NCBI GenBank assembly: GCA_001917815.1
Contig: MNES01000095.1
Location: 1 to 55,481, forward strand
DNA from: Chloroflexi bacterium 13_1_40CM_65_17
GTDB lineage: Bacteria; Chloroflexota; Dormibacteria; Dormibacterales; Dormibacteraceae
Direction: 5' to 3'
DNA: 55,481 nucleotides
Numbering within the stretch: the stretch's first letter is position 1; every line of letters starts with the position of its first letter. Of the stretch, positions 11,430 to 19,307 are shown in pieces. The notes beneath the pieces are model-generated. The model worked only from the letters and a program-made list of their open reading frames with translations, did not search any database and had not been told where the DNA came from. A program made the translations under genes and the position numbers.

Positions 11430-11550
11430 CAGATGTAGATCTAGGGTACCTGCTCAGATTCTTTCCCTAGGCGGTGACGGGTTAATCGGACCTCCCCACC
11501 CCCTGGTTGCCCTTCGCGCAAGCAGGGACCTCCCCACACAGTGGGGAGGG
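11430..11550. other. secA-hpf intergenic region carrying repeat sequence
   Basis: About 120 bases between the hpf stop and the secA start. It holds a half copy (CCTCCCCACC at 11491) and a complete palindromic copy (11529-11549) of the dispersed repeat described separately. I see no additional gene. Confidence 0.5.
11529..11549. repeat. Palindromic repeat, copy 1 (CCTCCCCAC / GTGGGGAGG)
   Basis: A perfect 9-bp inverted repeat with loop ACA, one base after the hpf stop codon. The same arms recur at 31422-31441 and 36606-36626 with different loops. It could stop transcription after hpf, but there is no T tract on the minus strand, so terminator function is uncertain. Confidence 0.75.
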
Positions 11551-12099
11551 CTAGGGAACTACGGGCTCGATGATTGCGACCGACCCATCGGCTCGCCTAT
11601 ACGCGATCTGGATGCCCCCTGAGAACTCGTCGAGGAACACGTGAAATGCCTGGCCGTCGGAATCGAGCTCGGCGAGCGCCTGCTCGACCGACTTCGGGAC
11701 CAGTTTCAGTCGAATTCGTTCCGGCTCCTCGGTGCGCGGCTTCGCAGGCTTCGGCTGCTGCGGCACCCGCAGTGGAGACACCTCCAGGTGACGGTGGGTC
11801 CTGATCTCCTTGAGCTTGACCACCTGCCGATCGATCTTGTCCAGCGCGAGGTCGAGCGCCGATTGCGCATCGACGCCGCGCTCGCTGGCTGACAGCACCG
11901 GTGTGCGGCGGCCGTTCACGTGGACGTTGATGCGGCACACGATGGTCGCGAGCCCGAAGCGCTTGCGCTCCTCGGAAAAATCCACGTCGGCATCCGCGAC
12001 CTTGCCGAAATGGCGCTCGAGGCGGGCCAGCTTGCGCTCGGCGTAGGCCCTGAGCTCGGGCTTGAGGCCGTCCGTGCGGTCGTTGATGACGACCCTCAC
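11551..12099 (-). CDS. hpf: Long-form ribosome hibernation promoting factor
   Basis: A 182-residue protein with an N-terminal S30AE/YfiA domain (about residues 1-100, beginning MRVVINDRTDGLKPELRAY) and a C-terminal dimerisation domain of about 55 residues ending in FHVFLDEFSGGIQIAYRR. The long form drives 100S ribosome dimers in stationary phase. The pairing with secA just downstream is common in Gram-positives. It lies 31 bases after the orphan cpaF gene. Confidence 0.93.
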   Translation of the reverse strand: MRVVINDRTDGLKPELRAYAERKLARLERHFGKVADADVDFSEERKRFGLATIVCRINVHVNGRRTPVLSASERGVDAQSALDLALDKIDRQVVKLKEIRTHRHLEVSPLRVPQQPKPAKPRTEEPERIRLKLVPKSVEQALAELDSDGQAFHVFLDEFSGGIQIAYRRADGSVAIIEPVVP

Positions 12100-12130
12100 G
12101 ACCTGAGTATATGCCCGACCGTCAGATCGC

Positions 12131-13267
12131 CTAGCGCTTGGCCGGCTTGTATCCAGGAGGCGGCGGGAAGAGCGCCGTGATCTCCTTGGGCAGCGGGATC
12201 CCCTGCGTGAATATGCGATCCAGGATCTGCGGCCGCAGGCCGGTGGGCTTGAACTCGGCGATGACCTTGCCTTCGGGGGTGGCGCCCTTCTGCTCGAGGA
12301 TGAAGATGTCTTGCATCGTGATGACGTCCTGCTCCATGCCCACGAGCTCGGTGATCTGGGTCACCTTGCGTGAGCCGTCGCGCAACCGGCTGAGCTGGAC
12401 GAAGAGGTTGATGGCGCCGGCGATCTGCTGCCGGATGGCGCGGACGGGGAGGTCCACGCCGGCCATCAGCACCAGGGTCTCGAGGCGACCCAGCGCGTCT
12501 CGTGGGGTGTTGGCGTGCAGGGTGGTCATCGAACCGTCGTGGCCCGTGTTCATAGCCTGGAGCATGTCCAGCGCCTCACCGCCGCGGCACTCGCCGACGA
12601 CGATTCGCTCGGGGCGCATGCGCAAGGAGTTGATCACGAGCCGCTGAATCGTGATCTCGCCTTCCCCGTTGATATCCTTGGGCCGTGTCTCCATCCGGCA
12701 CACGTGCTCCTGGTGGAGCTGGAGCTCGGCCGCGTCTTCGATGGTGACGATGCGGTCTTCGACCGGAATGAAGCCAGAGAGCACGTTTAGAAACGTCGTC
12801 TTCCCAGTGCCGGTGCCACCCGAGATGACGATGTTGGCCTTGGCGAGAACGGCGGCCTTCATGAAGCCGAAGCCGGCCTCGTTGCAGCTGCCGAACCGGA
12901 TCAGGTCGTCGACCTGGTAGGGGTCGCGCGAGAACTTGCGGACGGTGAGCAGAGGCCCGTTGAGAGCCAGCGGGCGAATCACGGCGTTGACGCGGGAGCC
13001 GTCGGCCAGGCGAGCGTCGCACAGCGGCTGGCGCTCGTCGATACGCCGTCCGACGGTGCGGACGATGAACTGGATGACGTTGAGCAGCTGGTCCTCGTCG
13101 ACGAACTTGATGTTCGTGAGCACGACCTTGCCGGCCATTTCAACGTAGACGTGGTCGCTGCCGTTGACCATGATCTCAGTCACACGGTCGTCGCGAATCA
13201 GGGGCTCGATCGGCCCTAGCTGCTGGTAGTACTCATCGATATTGATCCCTGGGATCCGAACTGCCAT
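12131..13267 (-). CDS. CpaF/TadA-family secretion ATPase (orphan copy)
   Basis: A 378-residue type II/IV secretion ATPase with Walker A GGTGTGKTT, Walker B RIVVGECRGGEALDM and the family signature NTGHDGSMTTLHAN. It lacks the roughly 100-residue N-terminal region of the second copy at 19308-20789. It is not next to pilin or TadB/TadC genes but between comF and hpf. A GGGAGG ribosome site precedes the ATG. It could serve the Tad pilus, or a pseudopilus used in DNA uptake given comF upstream; that link is inference only. Confidence 0.92.
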   Translation of the reverse strand: MAVRIPGINIDEYYQQLGPIEPLIRDDRVTEIMVNGSDHVYVEMAGKVVLTNIKFVDEDQLLNVIQFIVRTVGRRIDERQPLCDARLADGSRVNAVIRPLALNGPLLTVRKFSRDPYQVDDLIRFGSCNEAGFGFMKAAVLAKANIVISGGTGTGKTTFLNVLSGFIPVEDRIVTIEDAAELQLHQEHVCRMETRPKDINGEGEITIQRLVINSLRMRPERIVVGECRGGEALDMLQAMNTGHDGSMTTLHANTPRDALGRLETLVLMAGVDLPVRAIRQQIAGAINLFVQLSRLRDGSRKVTQITELVGMEQDVITMQDIFILEQKGATPEGKVIAEFKPTGLRPQILDRIFTQGIPLPKEITALFPPPPGYKPAKR

Positions 13268-13328
13268 TCGTCAGCCTCCCGCTGGTAATACCGGACGCCG
13301 ACCAACTATATAGCCCGGGCCCCGAGCT

Positions 13329-14009
13329 TCATACCGTTACGCGGGCCACCGCCGCCCCGATCACCGGGCCCGATCCACCTGCCCTCAGAGCAGCCGCACA
13401 TGCCTCCAGGGTGGCCCCGGTGGTGGCGACGTCATCGACGATCAAGATCGATCGGCCGGCAAGATGGGGGCCCTGCCAGTTAAACGCGCCCCGGACGTTG
13501 TTCTGGCGCCACAGGCGGTCATGGCCCACCTGGGGCGGAGTGGCGCGGATGCGGACCAGCCGCCCGTGCGGCCGTCTGAGGCCCATACGGGCTCCCAGCT
13601 CGCTCGTGAGGAGCTCGGACTGGTTGAATCCACGCGAACGCGCCCGCTCGGGGTGAAGCGGAACGGCCACCGCCCACGACGCTGCCAGGCCCTCGACGAC
13701 CAGACGTTCGGCAAGCAGCAGGGCCAGCGGTCCTGCGAGCTTGCGCCAGCCTTTGTACTTGAACCTCTGAAGCGCGTGTTCGATCGGGCCCTCGTACGCC
13801 ACCGCGGACCGCAGGCGCGCCAGCGATCGAAGTCGGCGCCGGCACCCGCAGTCGGGTCGAGCAGACTCGACCTCCGCCCCGCACCGACGGCAGAGGGGCT
13901 CCTGCAGGCGCCTGATGCGTGTGCAGCAGCCATCACATAGCCACGCGCCGACGGTGAGGCAGCCACCGCATCGAGGAGGCAGGATGAGGTCGATGAGACT
14001 GGAGAGCAT
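13329..14009 (-). CDS. comF: ComF family protein (phosphoribosyltransferase fold)
   Basis: A 226-residue protein with an N-terminal Cys-rich zinc finger (CGGC, CDGC, CRRC and CGC pairs in the first 75 residues). The C-terminal phosphoribosyltransferase-fold domain carries the PRPP-binding motif ILIVDDVATTGAT. ComF relatives take part in DNA uptake during natural competence. No other com gene is in the window, so competence is not established. It lies 61 bases upstream of the orphan cpaF on the same strand. Confidence 0.88.
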   Translation of the reverse strand: MLSSLIDLILPPRCGGCLTVGAWLCDGCCTRIRRLQEPLCRRCGAEVESARPDCGCRRRLRSLARLRSAVAYEGPIEHALQRFKYKGWRKLAGPLALLLAERLVVEGLAASWAVAVPLHPERARSRGFNQSELLTSELGARMGLRRPHGRLVRIRATPPQVGHDRLWRQNNVRGAFNWQGPHLAGRSILIVDDVATTGATLEACAAALRAGGSGPVIGAAVARVTV

Positions 14010-14061
14010 GGCGCCCTGAGCCTACCGACCCGCGTCAAGCCCGCCTTTACAGGCCGCTTGC

Positions 14062-14421
14062 CTAGGCGATCCGGATCTGGTCGCCTGCCTGCAGGTCCAT
14101 GTCCGCCGTCGAACCTGCCGGCAGCTCGAGAACGCTCTGCGCGCCCCACACGAACCAAACCACGCCCCACCAGGGAGGCAGCCTCGTATAGACCTTCTTC
14201 ACGCGTTCATTGCGGTCGAGGAATACGGCATCGATCGCGAATCTCATGAACACCATCGTGATGCTGCCGCCCTCGCACGGATTGATCCACATGCCGCGTC
14301 CTGGTTCCAGCTCGCGGCGGAACATGAGGCCGATGCCGCGGCCGAAAATCGTGCGCGGAACCTCCAGCTCTTCGGCCAGCACCTTGCCGGTTCGCTCATG
14401 CACCGCTCGAGGACGCGCCAT
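14062..14421 (-). CDS. DUF192 family protein
   Basis: A 119-residue protein matching the DUF192 fold, with the recognisable core RGIGLMFRRELEPGRGMW, the stretch MRFAIDAVFLD and an ending with ELPAGSTADMDLQAGDQI. The function of the family is not settled. The frame extends to 14511, but the ATG at 14421 (MARPRAVHERTGK) gives a family-like N-terminus and leaves 26 bases to the divergent alpha/beta hydrolase gene. No signal peptide is seen with this start, whereas many relatives are exported. Confidence 0.85.
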   Translation of the reverse strand: MARPRAVHERTGKVLAEELEVPRTIFGRGIGLMFRRELEPGRGMWINPCEGGSITMVFMRFAIDAVFLDRNERVKKVYTRLPPWWGVVWFVWGAQSVLELPAGSTADMDLQAGDQIRIA

Positions 14422-14447
14422 CTGAATGGCGTAGCGTAGCGGCGCGG

Positions 14448-15194
14448 ATGGAGTTCGACAGCGACGGCGTGCGTCTGCATTACGAGCTTCATGGTCCCGA
14501 GACCGGTCCACCCGTCGTGCTGGTCCATGGCTTCGCTTCGGACTACACGCTCAACTGGGTGGGCACCCGATGGCAGGAGAGCCTGGTGCATGCGGGGTAC
14601 CGCATCATCGGCCTGGATTGCCGCGGCCACGGACGGAGCGCCAAGCCGCACGATCCCGAAGCGTATGCGATCGAGGTCATGGCGGCCGACGTGCGCCGTC
14701 TGCTCGACGAGCTGGGCGTCGCCCGAGCCGATTACCTCGGGTATTCGATGGGAGCCCGTATCGGTCTGCAGTGCGTTTTCGATTTTCCTGATCGCCTGCG
14801 CCGCGTCGTGCTCGGTGGCATCGGCGTCACCGGGGCCGTCGAGGAGGCCGAACAGATCGCTCGCGCTCTTCGCGGCGGCGAGCCGGAAGGTGCGTCCGCG
14901 GCTTCGTTTCAGAAATTTGCAGCCGCGCGATCGGTCAACGACCTCGAGGCGCTGGCCGCATGCATCGAGGGCCTGGCGCTGGCTCAGCAGCTCGACGACG
15001 AGCGACTAGGGTCGATTCGGACACCGATCCTCTTGGTGGTGGGAGACCGGGACGAGATCGCTCAAGACGCGGCCGAGCTCGCGCACCGGATTCCAGGCGC
15101 GAGGCTGGTCGTGATTCCGGGGCGAGACCACCTGGGCACCGTGCCCGCCCGCCAGTTCAAGGATGCGGCGCTGGAGTTCCTCGCCGAGCCATGA
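14448..15194 (+). CDS. Alpha/beta-fold hydrolase
   Basis: A 248-residue single-domain hydrolase. The oxyanion-region motif VVLVHGFASDY is followed by the nucleophile elbow GYSMG (Ser near residue 101), an Asp in VVGDRDEIA and the catalytic His in GRDHLGTV near the C-terminus, so the triad is complete. The substrate cannot be predicted. It is one of the few plus-strand genes and is divergent from the DUF192 gene, with which it may share the 26-base intergenic region. Confidence 0.9.
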   Translation: MEFDSDGVRLHYELHGPETGPPVVLVHGFASDYTLNWVGTRWQESLVHAGYRIIGLDCRGHGRSAKPHDPEAYAIEVMAADVRRLLDELGVARADYLGYSMGARIGLQCVFDFPDRLRRVVLGGIGVTGAVEEAEQIARALRGGEPEGASAASFQKFAAARSVNDLEALAACIEGLALAQQLDDERLGSIRTPILLVVGDRDEIAQDAAELAHRIPGARLVVIPGRDHLGTVPARQFKDAALEFLAEP

Positions 15195-15229
15195 GGCGTC
15201 GTGCCCAACGCATGGAGACCGGCAGCGCG

Positions 15230-16627
15230 CTACATGGCGGGGCGGATGTTGGCATTCAGGTGGAAGACGTTGTCCGGGTCGTAGATTGCCTTGATGCGCG
15301 CGAGGCGCTCGTACTTGGCCGGCCCGTAGCTGCTGAGAACTCGGTCGTTGGGGTGCTCAGACTCCCCGTTGACGTAGCCGCCGACTCCCATCGCATGTGG
15401 CTGGAGCGCGTCCCAAAACGACCGGACCCACTGCCGCTCAGCCTCTAGCTTGTCGGGGCTGTCGGTAACCCCAACGATGAATGCGACATAGCAGGGCGAG
15501 CGACGACCACCGAAGGCCGTCGCATCTTCACCGACCTCGCAGTAGGCGGCGTCCAGGCGATAAAACAGCAGTGGCGACAGCGGCGATGTCTTGCGCGGAA
15601 GATGTTCCTCCACCACAGAGATCACATCCTGCGAGAACTCCGAGAGATACAGCGCCTTGTCGTAAGCGCAGACACCAAATGCGTTCGCCTCGTCCAACAG
15701 CTGTTGGAGCTGCACGTACGGCATCGGCGTCACGAGATCAAACAAGGGAGGTAGTTGCTTGCGCACCCGCGCCACCACGTTTTCATGCTCTTCCTGCGAG
15801 CCGAAACCAGTGAGCAACAATGCGCAACCCGGGCGAAAACGGTGCTCCTCTGGAACGAAGGGCGCGGGCGGTGCGTTGATCCCCGCCACGATGATGTTGA
15901 GATCAGATGGCAGTGAAGAAATGAGGTCCTCGGCCATCCGCAACACTCCGCCCGTACTCTCCAGCGGCCAAAAGAAGAGCCCGAACTGCACCAACGGCCC
16001 CGCCTGATGAAGCTTGAATTCGAAGGTGGTGACGACTCCGAAGTTGCCGCCTCCGCCACGAATCCCCCAGAAGAGGTCGGGGTGATCGCGCTCCGACGCC
16101 TGAAGGACTCGCCCATCGGCGGTGACAACTTCAGCCGAGACCAGGTTGTCAATGGTCAGACCCGCCTTCCGAGTCAGCCAGCCCATGCCGCCGCCGAGCG
16201 TGAGGCCGCCAACGCCCGTGTGACTTACGACGCCGGCAGGAACAGCCAACCCGTGAGGCTGGGCAGCCGCATCGAGGTCTCCCAAGGTGGCTCCACCACC
16301 TACGAGCGCACGTCGAGCGGCGGGGTCGACCGACACGTTTCGCATCCCGCTGAGATCGATCTGGAGACCGTCATCGACCACCGAGCTGCCGCCGGTGCTG
16401 TGTGCTCCGCCGCGAACGGCGATTTCCAGATTCTGCTGCCGGGCGAAGGCGATGGAGGCGCTGACGTCAGCCGTGTTCGCGCAGCGTACGATGACCGCTG
16501 GTCTCCGATCGATGGCGCCGTTCCAGACGATGCGGGCCTGGTCGTAGCCAGGGTCGCCGGGAACGAACACCTGTCCAGTGATCCCCGCACGCAGAGATTG
16601 GATACGCGGACTCGTGACCTGTGCCAT
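15230..16627 (-). CDS. FAD-binding oxidoreductase, berberine-bridge-enzyme-like
   Basis: A 465-residue flavoprotein of the PCMH/VAO type. The FAD domain contains RGGAHSTGG, whose His is the usual site of covalent FAD attachment, and GLTLGGGMGWLTRKAG. The second attachment site of bicovalent members (Cys) appears to be Ser in VVSHTGVGG, so monocovalent flavin is expected. The C-terminal BBE motif reads NVFHLNANIRP. Its ATG at 16627 follows a good GGAGGT site; the frame continues upstream without support. It would oxidise a small molecule or carbohydrate; the substrate is unknown. Confidence 0.9.
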   Translation of the reverse strand: MAQVTSPRIQSLRAGITGQVFVPGDPGYDQARIVWNGAIDRRPAVIVRCANTADVSASIAFARQQNLEIAVRGGAHSTGGSSVVDDGLQIDLSGMRNVSVDPAARRALVGGGATLGDLDAAAQPHGLAVPAGVVSHTGVGGLTLGGGMGWLTRKAGLTIDNLVSAEVVTADGRVLQASERDHPDLFWGIRGGGGNFGVVTTFEFKLHQAGPLVQFGLFFWPLESTGGVLRMAEDLISSLPSDLNIIVAGINAPPAPFVPEEHRFRPGCALLLTGFGSQEEHENVVARVRKQLPPLFDLVTPMPYVQLQQLLDEANAFGVCAYDKALYLSEFSQDVISVVEEHLPRKTSPLSPLLFYRLDAAYCEVGEDATAFGGRRSPCYVAFIVGVTDSPDKLEAERQWVRSFWDALQPHAMGVGGYVNGESEHPNDRVLSSYGPAKYERLARIKAIYDPDNVFHLNANIRPAM

Positions 16628-16843
16628 GTGAACCTCCTTCTCCGCCCGAACCCACGCGTCAGTACCGGCCGCCGCAGGGCGTTGATAGCACCGCCTGACA
16701 GCCTCGTCAATAGGCGGGGTCGCCCCTCCGGGGCCCTCCCCTCCCTCCGGGGCCCTCCCCTCCCCCTGAGCCCAGCCGACCTGACGCCGATCAGTCAATC
16801 ACAAGACGACGCCGCGCCGGAACCCTGGTTGTTAAGGTAGCGC
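16628..16843. other. Intergenic region with GC-rich tandem repeat
   Basis: A 216-base stretch upstream of the FAD oxidoreductase and downstream of the DUF421 gene. Apart from the tandem duplication at 16724-16761 I see no gene. It should hold the oxidoreductase promoter, but no clear -35/-10 pair stands out. Confidence 0.4.
16724..16761. repeat. Perfect 19-bp tandem duplication
   Basis: The unit CCCTCCGGGGCCCTCCCCT occurs twice head to tail (16724-16742 and 16743-16761). It is C/G-rich. The reverse complement shares the string GGAGGGCCCC with sequence next to the palindromic repeat in atpA, so the two may be related. Confidence 0.85.
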
Positions 16844-17320
16844 TCAGCCGGCTCGATGGTGGTAGCGGATCCGGTGCTTGGTCCGTGTCATCGAAACGCC
16901 GGTCGGCACGATCGAGATCGTCCCATCGGGCTCGAGCACCGCGAGCTGCACCTCCTTCAAGTCGTTGATGCCGTGCTCGCGCATGGACATCTCCACCTCT
17001 TCCTGGTCGACGCCTTCCCGCTTCATCGCATCGGTCATATATTTGCCCTCCCGAACGATCACCGCCGGCGCCGGAGTGAACAGCCGGTGGAAACGGGGCA
17101 GATTGTCGAGCATGCCGACACCGTAGTTCAAAGCCACCAGGGTCACGATCAGGATGAAGCCGGCCGATAGCGATGTGTCCGGCCCGGTGATGGCGGGCTG
17201 CAGCGCGTTCGCGACCAGCAGGATGAACACGAGGTCGTACAGCGTAAACTGGCCCACCTCGCGCTTGCCGAAGAGCCGGAGCGCTATCAGCAACCCGGCG
17301 TAGATGAGGAGCGCACGCAA
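16844..17320 (-). CDS. DUF421 (YetF-type) membrane protein
   Basis: A 158-residue protein with three N-terminal membrane segments, the signature RLFGKREVGQFTLYDLVFILLVANA and a soluble C-terminal DUF421 domain (PAPAVIVREGKYM ... INDLKEVQLAVLEPDG). The function of the family is unknown. TTG at 17320 with a GGGAG site is the best standard start. The frame continues for 17 more codons to the tadC stop and encodes LQLSIPAWELV, which resembles family N-termini, so a rare start such as CTG at 17353 is possible. It follows tadC in the same frame, separated only by that stop. Confidence 0.8.
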   Translation of the reverse strand: MRALLIYAGLLIALRLFGKREVGQFTLYDLVFILLVANALQPAITGPDTSLSAGFILIVTLVALNYGVGMLDNLPRFHRLFTPAPAVIVREGKYMTDAMKREGVDQEEVEMSMREHGINDLKEVQLAVLEPDGTISIVPTGVSMTRTKHRIRYHHRAG

Positions 17321-17368
17321 GACGAGCTCCCACGCCGGGATGCTCAGCTGCAGAAAAGAGGGCGTGCG

Positions 17369-18292
17369 TTACCTCGGCTGGAGCAGGATCAGCGCCGCAG
17401 GTCCGAGCAGGACGATCCAAAGCGTCGGGAAGATGCAACCCACCATGGGCAGCATCATCTTCAGTGTCGCCTGCGCCGCCTTTTCCTGGGCCCGCTGGCG
17501 CCGCTTGCGGCGCATCTCATCGGCCTGGATGCGGAGGATCTTGCCGATGCCGGTGCCGAACTGCTCCGACTGGATCACGGCCTGGATGAAGTTGTGCAGG
17601 TCCTCGACCCCGCTGCTGCGGCCCATCTCGTCCATCGCCTCGAGGCGAGGGCGGCCAAGGTTGACCTCGCGAAGCACCTTCGCGAACTCCTCGGAGAGCG
17701 CGTTCTTGTACTTGTCGGTGACGCGCGCAAGAGCGGCGTCGAAGCCAAGCCCGGCGTCGACCGCGATCACGAGCAGGTCCATCGCGTCCGGTAGGCCCTT
17801 CTGGATCTCAGTCCGGCGCGCATCCACCTTCTGCTGGAGCCATAACTGCGGCAGGAAGTAGCCGAGGATCGCGCCCACAGCGAGCGCGACGACGAGGTAC
17901 ACGGTGTTCTGAAGCAAAAAGCCCAGCAGCAATCCGACTGCCGCCAGCACGGCCGCACCAACGATCCTGATCGCGCCAAAGTCCTCGGGCGTCAGGTTGC
18001 CCGGCCGGCCGGCAAGGTCGAGCTTGTTCTGCAGGTCCTGTCGCTGCTTCTGCGGCGTCGATCGGGACATGATGCTGCCGAGTCGCACGAGGGCCGGTCG
18101 CAGGAACCGCTCGGTGAACGGCCTCTGTAGCTCGACCTCCTCAACCGTCAGCGGCCTTGCCTCGCCACCAGCGCCGTACACCTGCAGCCGCTGCTGGACC
18201 ATCCGGGCCGTGTCCACGGTCGGAGTTCGTGCGAGGCCCAGGAAGATGATGAAGATTCCCAGCCCTACGGCAAGCGCAAAAATGATGATCAT
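17369..18292 (-). CDS. tadC: Tad pilus inner-membrane protein TadC
   Basis: A 307-residue type II secretion F-domain protein. An N-terminal membrane segment is followed by paired segments around residues 105-145 and a cytoplasmic F domain (FGTGIGKILRIQADEMRRKRRQRAQEKA), with a C-terminal pair ending VLLGPAALILLQPR. With TadB it forms the membrane platform on which the TadA ATPase works. It starts 4 bases after the tadB stop. Confidence 0.9.
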   Translation of the reverse strand: MIIIFALAVGLGIFIIFLGLARTPTVDTARMVQQRLQVYGAGGEARPLTVEEVELQRPFTERFLRPALVRLGSIMSRSTPQKQRQDLQNKLDLAGRPGNLTPEDFGAIRIVGAAVLAAVGLLLGFLLQNTVYLVVALAVGAILGYFLPQLWLQQKVDARRTEIQKGLPDAMDLLVIAVDAGLGFDAALARVTDKYKNALSEEFAKVLREVNLGRPRLEAMDEMGRSSGVEDLHNFIQAVIQSEQFGTGIGKILRIQADEMRRKRRQRAQEKAAQATLKMMLPMVGCIFPTLWIVLLGPAALILLQPR

Positions 18293-18296
18293 CAGC

Positions 18297-19289
18297 TCAT
18301 ACCTCGATCGCGACCACGCGACGAATAATCAGGTTGCCGATGAAGATCATGAAGACGCCGATTGCGATCAGCGCCCAGCCAATGAAGCTTTCGAACATGG
18401 GGCGGAAGTACGTGGGCGTGACGAAATACATGAAAGTCGCGAGCACGATCGGCAGAAACGTGATCAGCGTGCCCGACGCGCGAGCCTGCGCGGTGAGCGT
18501 CGCGATCTCGCCTTTGATGCGGACACGCTCTCGGATCGTGTAGGCGATGTTGTCGAGGATCTCGGCCAGGTTGCCACCGACCGTGCGGTGGATCGAATAT
18601 GCCGTTGCCACCAGGTCGAAGTCCGCGCTGGCGATGCGCTTGGTGATGTTGGAAAGAGCCTCATCCGGTGACCCACCAAGGTTCATCTCACGGACGGCTC
18701 GCGCGAATTCCTCTGAGATAGGAGGCACTGCATTCTTGGCCACGGTGTCGATCGCCTGGGCGAAGGAATAGCCGGCCTTGAGGGCGTTGGAGAGCAGAGT
18801 CAATGTGTCGCCGAGTTGGCCGTTGAACGCCCGCAGGCGCCGCCCAACTCTGTACTTGACATATACGCCCGGCAGGAGGTACCCGATGATGCCGGCTATG
18901 GCGATCTGGATGATCCCGCCTGGAAATCCGAATCGGAGCAGCGCGATCAGCATGAAGAGCGCCATGCTGCCGAGCTGAATCATGAAGTACTCGGAGGTGC
19001 GGAGCTTCAGATCGGCACGGTTCAGCTGCTCGGCGACCGACGGCTTGCCCTTCTTCACGTTGCCGCGTCCGACGCGATCCGCCGCCGGCTGAAAGACGCG
19101 GTTCAGCGTGTCGCGCAAGCCAGTTGAGGGGGGAAGCGTCTGCGCACCGGCGGTTGTCACTCCATATGCGGCCAGCCGCGCCTGAAAATCCTCCGAGCCG
19201 CCGGCTGACCGGCGCATCTGGCTGAGTCCGATGAACAGCAGGAAAACGCCGGCGAAGGCGATGAGGGCGAATATCGCGCCGATCGGCAT
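18297..19289 (-). CDS. tadB: Tad pilus inner-membrane protein TadB
   Basis: A 330-residue F-domain protein. It has an N-terminal membrane helix, a middle pair of helices (about 110-155) and the F domain with SYFAQAIDTVAKN-like and HRTVGGNLAEILDNIAYTIRER segments, which are typical of TadB. Two C-terminal helices follow. A GGAGGT ribosome site lies just before the ATG. It is the second platform protein of the pilus and sits between tadA and tadC. Confidence 0.9.
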   Translation of the reverse strand: MPIGAIFALIAFAGVFLLFIGLSQMRRSAGGSEDFQARLAAYGVTTAGAQTLPPSTGLRDTLNRVFQPAADRVGRGNVKKGKPSVAEQLNRADLKLRTSEYFMIQLGSMALFMLIALLRFGFPGGIIQIAIAGIIGYLLPGVYVKYRVGRRLRAFNGQLGDTLTLLSNALKAGYSFAQAIDTVAKNAVPPISEEFARAVREMNLGGSPDEALSNITKRIASADFDLVATAYSIHRTVGGNLAEILDNIAYTIRERVRIKGEIATLTAQARASGTLITFLPIVLATFMYFVTPTYFRPMFESFIGWALIAIGVFMIFIGNLIIRRVVAIEV

Positions 19290-19307
19290 CTGAGACCTCC
19301 TAAGGGG

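Noticed and set aside
17369-17371. Possible TadC-DUF421 fusion by stop readthrough
   Set aside because: The two are in the same frame separated by one TAA and 17 codons, but both proteins have normal family ends and no readthrough context is visible.
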